From: Bradyrhizobium sp.
GTDB lineage: Bacteria; Pseudomonadota; Alphaproteobacteria; Rhizobiales; Xanthobacteraceae
Reading direction: 5' to 3'
NCBI RefSeq assembly: GCF_030654605.1
Contig: NZ_JAURXB010000200.1
Coordinates: 1-46,722, forward strand
DNA: 46,722 nucleotides
The notes under the pieces are model-generated. The model saw nothing but the letters and a program-made list of their open reading frames with translations. It made no database searches and was not told the DNA's origin. How positions within the stretch are numbered: position 1 is the first letter of the stretch; each line of letters begins with the position of its first letter. Both the position numbers and the translations under genes were made by a program. Positions 42,698 through 46,722 of the stretch are shown here, piece by piece.

Positions 42698-43195
42698 ATG
42701 GAATCGCCCGCCCGCAAAGTCGGCCTGGAGGTCAGCCTCGTGCCGCCGCCCGACCGTCGCCAGTCGGAGACGGCGCTGGCGATCGCGCGCGGCACCGCGC
42801 GGCTGCTGCGCTCGCTGGGATTTGCCTGCATCAGCGAACTGCCGCTGCCGTCGGGACGGCGCGCCGATCTGGTGGCGCTGAACGAGCGCGGCGAGATCTG
42901 GATCGTCGAGATCAAATCCTCGGTGGAGGATCTGCGCGCCGACCAGAAATGGCAGGATTATCGCGCCCATTGCGACCGGCTGTTCTTTGCCTTCACCCGG
43001 GATCTGCCCTGCGAGATTTTCCCCGAACGAACCGGCCTGATCGTGGCCGACGCCTATGGCGCGCATCTGCAGTGCGAGGCCCCGGAGCACCGGCTGGCAG
43101 CACCCACCCGCAAGCTGATGACCGTGCGCTTCGCGCTCGCCGCCGCCCAGCGCATCAACCGGCTGGTCGATCCGCAGGGGCATGGCGAGTTCTAG
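42698..43195 (+). CDS. mmcB: MmcB family DNA repair protein (RecB-like nuclease fold)
   Basis: This 165-residue protein belongs to the MmcB/DUF1052 family, first noted in Caulobacter as a mitomycin C- and SOS-inducible gene. The nuclease-like core has Asp57 (GRRADLVAL), then Glu71-x-Lys73 (WIVEIKSS), the PD-(D/E)xK arrangement. It probably acts in cross-link or abasic-site repair. No LexA box (GTTC-N7-GTTC) was clear in the 158 bases upstream. It is divergent from the VWA gene. Confidence 0.93.
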   Translation: MESPARKVGLEVSLVPPPDRRQSETALAIARGTARLLRSLGFACISELPLPSGRRADLVALNERGEIWIVEIKSSVEDLRADQKWQDYRAHCDRLFFAFTRDLPCEIFPERTGLIVADAYGAHLQCEAPEHRLAAPTRKLMTVRFALAAAQRINRLVDPQGHGEF

Positions 43196-43204
43196 ATTCT
43201 TCTC

Positions 43205-43253
43205 CTTCTCCCCTCCCCACCACGCGCAAGAGCGCGTGGGAGGAGGGGAGAAG
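43205..43253. repeat. Hairpin element after mmcB
   Basis: CTTCTCCCCTCC near 43205-43216 pairs with GGAGGGGAGAAG near 43242-43253, with an inner stem CACGCGC/GCGCGTG around a short loop. It matches the right half of the element at 39943-40084. It lies 10 bases after the mmcB stop and may terminate transcription. Confidence 0.72.
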
Positions 43254-43375
43254 ATCGCGCACGGTCAACTCCACGCCGCCAAATTTTACACCACCGCAAA
43301 AAACCTTTACCTCGCCTGACATCGATGCCGGGGCAGGTCGAAGGCCCGCCCTCAACAATAAAATGGGAGAAACGC

Positions 43376-44278
43376 ATGGAAAAGGTCGGGTTCATTGGAT
43401 TGGGACGGATGGGACGGCCGATGGCGTCCAATCTCTGCCGCAGGGGTTTTCGCCTCACGGTCAACGACATCAACCCGGAGGCGGTTGCCGAACTCGAATT
43501 GCTGCAGGCCGGCAGCGCCGCCACCGTCGCGGAAGTGGCGCAGAAATCCGACATCATCGTCACCATGCTGCCGAATTCCGCCGTGGTCGACGACGTCGTC
43601 TCCCGCGCCGACGGCATCATTGCCAGCGCGAAGCCCGGCGCGCTGATCCTCGACATGAGCACGATCGACCCCGATACCACCGACCGGCTCGCCAAAGCCG
43701 CCGCGGCAAAGGGCATTGCGTTCGTGGACGCGCCGGTCGGCCGGCTCGCCAGCCATGCCGACCGCGGCGAATCGCTGTTCATGGTGGGCGGTTCGGTCAG
43801 GGATTTCGAGCGCGTCAAACCGCTGCTCGAGGCGATGGGCAGCACGATCTATCATTGCGGCGAGGTCGGCAGCGGCACCAGGACAAAACTGGTCAACAAT
43901 TTCCTGGCGGTGTCGTCCTGCCAGATGAATGCCGAGGCGCTGGCGCTGTCGCAGCGTTTTGGCCTCGACCTCGAACGCACCCTGGACGTGCTCTACGGCA
44001 CCACCGCGGTCAACGGCCAGCTCAAGATCGCATGGCCGGTCAAGGTGCTGGCAGGCGACATCGAACCGGGCTTCACGATCGACCTCGCCCACAAGGACCT
44101 GACGCTGATCATCGATGCGGCCAATGCGGCGAAAGTCCCGATGCCGATGGCCGCCGCCGCCCGCGAAGCCTTCTCCACCGCCCGCGCCCGCGGTTTCGGG
44201 GCTAAGGATTTTTCGGCGATGGTCGATGCCCTGTGCGACCTCGCGGGGATCGAGAAGCCGAGGCTGAAGAAGAAGTAG
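43376..44278 (+). CDS. 3-hydroxyisobutyrate dehydrogenase family oxidoreductase, YihU-like
   Basis: The 300-residue enzyme begins at ATG 43376 after GGGAGA. The Rossmann motif is GLGRMG (8-13), followed by the DAPVGR substrate segment (about 117-122), catalytic Lys171 and Asn175 (TKLVNNF) and the C-terminal helical domain. Compared with the general family, it has the DxPVGR segment and the KVLxGDxxPxFxIDLAHKDL block of E. coli YihU, the sulfolactaldehyde reductase; Lys171 is at the same position. The GRTS of YihU is GRLAS here, so the substrate may differ. NAD(P)H-linked oxidoreduction of a short hydroxy- or oxo-acid is expected. Confidence 0.9.
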   Translation: MEKVGFIGLGRMGRPMASNLCRRGFRLTVNDINPEAVAELELLQAGSAATVAEVAQKSDIIVTMLPNSAVVDDVVSRADGIIASAKPGALILDMSTIDPDTTDRLAKAAAAKGIAFVDAPVGRLASHADRGESLFMVGGSVRDFERVKPLLEAMGSTIYHCGEVGSGTRTKLVNNFLAVSSCQMNAEALALSQRFGLDLERTLDVLYGTTAVNGQLKIAWPVKVLAGDIEPGFTIDLAHKDLTLIIDAANAAKVPMPMAAAAREAFSTARARGFGAKDFSAMVDALCDLAGIEKPRLKKK

Positions 44279-44299
44279 CCTGTCGGAGCATAATTCAGA

Positions 44300-44431
44300 C
44301 CTCATCCTGAGGAGCCGCGCGCGCTTCGCGCGCGGCGTCTCGAAGGATGGCGGCAGGCCATGTGCCAGATGGTTCGAGACGCGCACCAGGCAGCGCAAGG
44401 GCGCCGCCCGACGCGCTCCTCACCATGAGGG
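44300..44431. repeat. Palindromic element between the YihU-like gene and the Bug-type gene
   Basis: CTCATCCTGAGGAGC near 44301-44315 faces GCTCCTCACCATGAG near 44415-44430, with inner stems built on GCGCGCGC and CGTCTCGAA/TTCGAGACG (about 44336-44345 and 44373-44381). It is of the TCATCCTGAGGAGC class of intergenic repeat, common in rhizobia. It lies between convergent genes. Confidence 0.75.
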
Positions 44432-44478
44432 ATTGGGGTGCGGCTCGATCAATCCACCCGACGGTCGCCCGTCGGCAG

Positions 44479-45462
44479 CTACTCCGCGGGCTTGACGCCG
44501 AGATCGCGCAGGATGCGCAGCATCACGTCACTGTCGCGCTTGAAAATACGCGCCGTCGTCGCGAGATCGGCCGGAGAACTCAGGATGAAGTTGTTCAGCA
44601 TCTGCTGGACTCTTGCGTCGGAGCCGGCCTGGATCAACAGCTGCGCGAGCCGATCGACGATATTCCCTGGCGTGCCGGTCGGTACCGCGAAAACCGTGAA
44701 GGCGCGCAGGTCGTAGAAGTCGCCGACGGCGCCCTGTTCGGTCATGGTCGGCGTATCCGGATAGGGCGGCAGGCGGCTGCCGACCACGCCGATCAGGTTT
44801 CCGGTTCCCGCCTGAATGATGGGGGCCGCCGCGGCATAGCTTCCCGCGGCGCCATCCAGCGTCTGCCCCGCGATGTCATTCCACATCGGCGCCTCGCCGC
44901 GGTACTGGATGACCTGGAATTGAATGCCGTACTGCTTCGCGATGGTCGCGATCAGGACGTGCGGCGTCGAACCCACGCCGTACGATCCCCAGTTCAGGCT
45001 GCCGACTTTTTTGCCATATTCGATGAACTCCCGGAGATTGGTGGCGCCGGTCTTCTTCGCCGCCACCACCGGGCCGCCGGCGCCGCTGACCATCGTCAGA
45101 TAGACAAAATCCTTCTCGGGATCGTAGGGCAGGTCCTTCACCGTCAGACGGTTCTGGATCAGCGACGAGGAAATCGTGCACAGGATGGTGGTGCCGTCGG
45201 GATCCGCGCGTTTGGCCTCCGTCACGCCGATCACGCCGCCTGCGCCGGCCTTGTTCTCGACGATGACCGTCTTTCCAATTTGCCGTTGCAGATAGTCGCC
45301 GAATGCCCGCGCGATGCCGTCGGTCTGGCCGCCCGCCGGATACGGCACGATGATCCGAATCGGGCGCGCGGGCCACGCCGGTTGCGCCGCGGTCTTCACG
45401 GAGGGGGCGCACAGCACCGCCGCCGAACCCGTCACGAACGTTCGCCGTGTCAGTTTTTTCAT
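44479..45462 (-). CDS. Tripartite tricarboxylate transporter substrate-binding protein (Bug/TctC family)
   Basis: The 327-residue protein starts MKKLTRRTFVTG, a twin-arginine-like signal that ends near AQPAW. The mature part shows RPIRIIVPYPAGGQTDGIAR and the QIGKTVIVENKAGAGGVIG loop, both part of the carboxylate-binding site of Bug proteins, then ADPDGTTILC, LNWGSYGVGSTPHVL and TMTEQG. Bug proteins bind small carboxylates, amides or aromatic acids and may feed a tctAB-type permease. No tctA or tctB is adjacent, so it is an orphan receptor, as is common in this family. Confidence 0.92.
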   Translation of the reverse strand: MKKLTRRTFVTGSAAVLCAPSVKTAAQPAWPARPIRIIVPYPAGGQTDGIARAFGDYLQRQIGKTVIVENKAGAGGVIGVTEAKRADPDGTTILCTISSSLIQNRLTVKDLPYDPEKDFVYLTMVSGAGGPVVAAKKTGATNLREFIEYGKKVGSLNWGSYGVGSTPHVLIATIAKQYGIQFQVIQYRGEAPMWNDIAGQTLDGAAGSYAAAAPIIQAGTGNLIGVVGSRLPPYPDTPTMTEQGAVGDFYDLRAFTVFAVPTGTPGNIVDRLAQLLIQAGSDARVQQMLNNFILSSPADLATTARIFKRDSDVMLRILRDLGVKPAE

Positions 45463-45511
45463 TTTCCTGCCCTGATATTTTTTTGTTCAGGGTGAGAGAT
45501 TAGCGCCGCAG

Positions 45512-45537
45512 GGCGGATTAGCGAAGCGTAATCCGCC
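45512..45537. repeat. Short palindrome, GGCGGATTA type
   Basis: GGCGGATTA (45512-45520) and TAATCCGCC (45529-45537) are perfect complements around GCGAAGCG. This is another recognised bradyrhizobial intergenic palindrome. It lies 50 bases upstream of the Bug-type gene's start, in the region also holding the next palindrome. Confidence 0.7.
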
Positions 45538-45608
45538 GTTCATAACCGTCGTGCATCGCCGGGTTACGCTGCGCAAATTCCGCCCGGCGGCAGGCACCCC
45601 AAGCCGTC

Positions 45609-45646
45609 ATCACCCGCGAAGGCGGGTGATCCAGTATTCCAGAGGC
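45609..45646. repeat. Palindrome ending at the 3' end of the 63-residue gene
   Basis: ATCACCCGC (45609-45617) and GCGGGTGAT (45622-45630) are perfect complements, followed by CCAGTATTCCAGAGGC. This ATCACCCGCGAAGGCGGGTGATCCAG form is a widespread bradyrhizobial repeat. It ends one base before the stop codon of the minus-strand gene at 45648. Confidence 0.75.
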
Positions 45647-45647
45647 G

Positions 45648-45839
45648 TTACGAACGGCTATTGGACCTCATTGGAAGGACGATACGTGCCTTCGCGCCTG
45701 CACGTGTTCCAATCGGAGGGAAGCACGCTGCCCTTTTCTCCAACATCGACTTGCTTGGATTCGCGGCAGCGGCATTGGCCGCCGGAACGATCGCGAGCAG
45801 GACAATTACAGCGGAGAACAGTATTGCGACCTTTTTCAT
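45648..45839 (-). CDS. Small secreted protein, possibly truncated
   Basis: The 63-residue frame starts at ATG 45839 behind AAGGAGA, an excellent ribosome site, and has a signal peptide (MKKVAILFSAVIVLLAIVPAANA). The mature part is only about 40 residues, with a Cys (RAACFPP) and a basic end. The coding frame reaches its stop exactly where a palindromic repeat begins (45609-45646), so the repeat may have cut a longer gene. No family is recognised. Confidence 0.55.
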   Translation of the reverse strand: MKKVAILFSAVIVLLAIVPAANAAAANPSKSMLEKRAACFPPIGTRAGAKARIVLPMRSNSRS

Positions 45840-45844
45840 GTCAA

Positions 45845-45851
45845 TCTCCTT
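45845..45851 (-). promoter_or_regulatory. Ribosome binding site of the small secreted protein
   Basis: AAGGAGA on the minus strand lies five bases before the ATG at 45837-45839. It is the best evidence that this short frame is translated. Confidence 0.6.
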
Positions 45852-45993
45852 CGGTTAAACCGCCGCCTACCCTGGACCGCCCATGATCTTGCGGACGTGA
45901 TTGACGTCACACACTATGGCCGGGAGCTGCTTCTATGCTTCTTGAAGGCGGCACCTTGATACAGTGGCGCGCCCCGCGCGCGTGAGGATCAAC

Positions 45994-46215
45994 ATGCAGA
46001 AATCCAAAACCTGTCCGAAGTGTCAGTCCACTGACATCGTTCGAATCCCAGGTGACGTTCGAGGCTTCGGGGCTGGAAATAACATCATCGTCGGGGCGAC
46101 AGTGTTCAGCGCCGTCAAGGTGACGCGCCATCTTTGCACCGCATGTGGTTTTAGCGAAGAGTGGATCGAATCCCCTCAAGATATCGCAAGCATCATGAAG
46201 AAGTACCGACGTTAG
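45994..46215 (+). CDS. Small zinc-ribbon protein
   Basis: The 73-residue protein has two CxxC pairs, Cys7/Cys10 (CPKC) and Cys48/Cys51 (CTAC), separated by a Gly-rich and Val-rich middle, the layout of a small zinc-ribbon nucleic acid- or protein-binding domain. The start ATG 45994 follows GAGGAT; a GTG 30 bases earlier is in frame but lacks support. It resembles small zinc-ribbon proteins near membrane or stress genes, without a known function. Confidence 0.65.
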   Translation: MQKSKTCPKCQSTDIVRIPGDVRGFGAGNNIIVGATVFSAVKVTRHLCTACGFSEEWIESPQDIASIMKKYRR

Positions 46216-46282
46216 CGGCGCAGTTCGTACAGGATGGGTCAGGCTTTTCGCGAAACCCATCGCCGTGCGAACATGGGTGCAC

Positions 46283-46722
46283 CTAATTCCCGAAACCGAC
46301 GAACACCGTGGCTTCCTCGACCGATCGCCGCTCCGACACCACCGCATTGGCCGGGAAATTGTCATCCGGCCAGCCCAGCGCGATGCTTTTCATGATGATC
46401 TGGTCGTCGGCGATGCCGGCGTGCTCGCGCACCACGGGCGATTGCATGATGCCCTGGCTGTTGATCACGGCGCCCAGCCCGCGCGACCAGGCGGCATTCA
46501 CCAGCGCGGTCGCCACGGCGCCGCAATCGAACGGCGTATCGTCGCTGCCATCCAGCACGCGGTCATACGTCACGATCACGCAGACCGGCGCATCGAATTG
46601 CCTAAACCCGCGCAGCACCCAATCTTGACGCCGCTCCGCATCCTCGCGCGCGATTCCCATCGCGGAGAACAGTTGCTTGGCGACGCCGACTTGCCGGTCG
46701 CGGTGCGGACCGGCAAAGGCCT
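46283..46722 (-). CDS. Nitroreductase family protein (5' end cut by window edge)
   Basis: The frame is open from the window edge to the stop at 46283, about 146 residues. It contains FDAPVCVIVTYDR, DCGAVATALVNAAWSRGLGAVINSQGI and SIALGWPDDNFPANAVVSERRSVEEATVFVGF, the C-terminal half of an FMN-dependent nitroreductase of the NfsB/PnbA type. The N-terminal part, with the RxSxR FMN-binding segment, lies outside the window. It would reduce nitroaromatics or quinones with NAD(P)H. An internal ATG at 46660 lies in the middle of the domain and is not the start. Confidence 0.88.
   Translation of the reverse strand, partial: AFAGPHRDRQVGVAKQLFSAMGIAREDAERRQDWVLRGFRQFDAPVCVIVTYDRVLDGSDDTPFDCGAVATALVNAAWSRGLGAVINSQGIMQSPVVREHAGIADDQIIMKSIALGWPDDNFPANAVVSERRSVEEATVFVGFGN

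Noticed and set aside
42646..44205. Plus-strand frame of 519 codons over mmcB and the dehydrogenase
   Set aside because: It runs in another phase through two genes that are both clear, and across a palindromic repeat.

Overview
The window is a stretch of GC-rich alphaproteobacterial chromosome. Gene content and style suggest Bradyrhizobium or a close relative in the Nitrobacteraceae: many solute-binding-protein transporters, several c-di-GMP enzymes, an HWE kinase, a DUF6894 protein, MmcB, an EcfG-type promoter, and intergenic palindromes of the kinds seen in that group. Assignment to genus is inference, because no rRNA or tRNA gene is present. I see no CRISPR array, insertion sequence, integrase or phage gene. 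About 46 protein genes are supported, and both window edges cut a gene.

Layout. 1-6658: the 3' end of a possible patatin-like gene, then a GntR/FCD repressor divergent from a TRAP transporter operon (dctP-dctQ-dctM), with a paired palindromic operator between them, then a YeeE/YedE sulfur-compound transporter and an alkanesulfonate-monooxygenase-like flavin enzyme. Together these look like an organosulfur or organic acid uptake and use locus. 6794-8574: small conserved genes (DUF6894, YccF, RidA family, a secreted protein). 8613-12360: a divergent module with a PepSY protein, an OmpR-type regulator and a histidine kinase on one side, and a charged exported peptide, a second PepSY protein and a b-type cytochrome on the other. 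Repeated GCTGACA boxes lie in the shared control region. 12416-16677: two c-di-GMP enzymes.

16794-23851 is one long minus-strand transcription direction: CoA-transferase with an extra C-terminal domain, Liv-type binding protein, then livG-livF-livH-livM joined by 4-base stop/start overlaps. This suggests import of an acid followed by CoA transfer. 24027-29700: a third GGDEF-EAL protein, an HWE histidine kinase, a short-chain dehydrogenase, a cupin and a membrane-bound class III nucleotide cyclase. 29717-33410: a cytochrome P450, a limonene-monooxygenase-like flavin enzyme and a two-domain VOC protein. 33411-33917 has no intact gene and holds a frameshifted remnant of a family 3 solute-binding protein. 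33918-39888: a PHB-depolymerase-family esterase, a hybrid histidine kinase with a perfect EcfG-type promoter, a caspase-fold protein and a metallo-beta-lactamase-fold hydrolase. 40094-46722: a stand-alone lpxD, a VWA-domain protein, mmcB, a YihU-like dehydrogenase, a Bug/TctC-type binding protein, two very small genes and a truncated nitroreductase.

The intergenic regions are rich in long palindromes of at least five sequence types. The most system-like unit is the PepSY/two-component/cytochrome b module at 8.6-12.4 kb. The CoA-transferase fusion, the sulfur locus and the EcfG-driven hybrid kinase are the next best leads.
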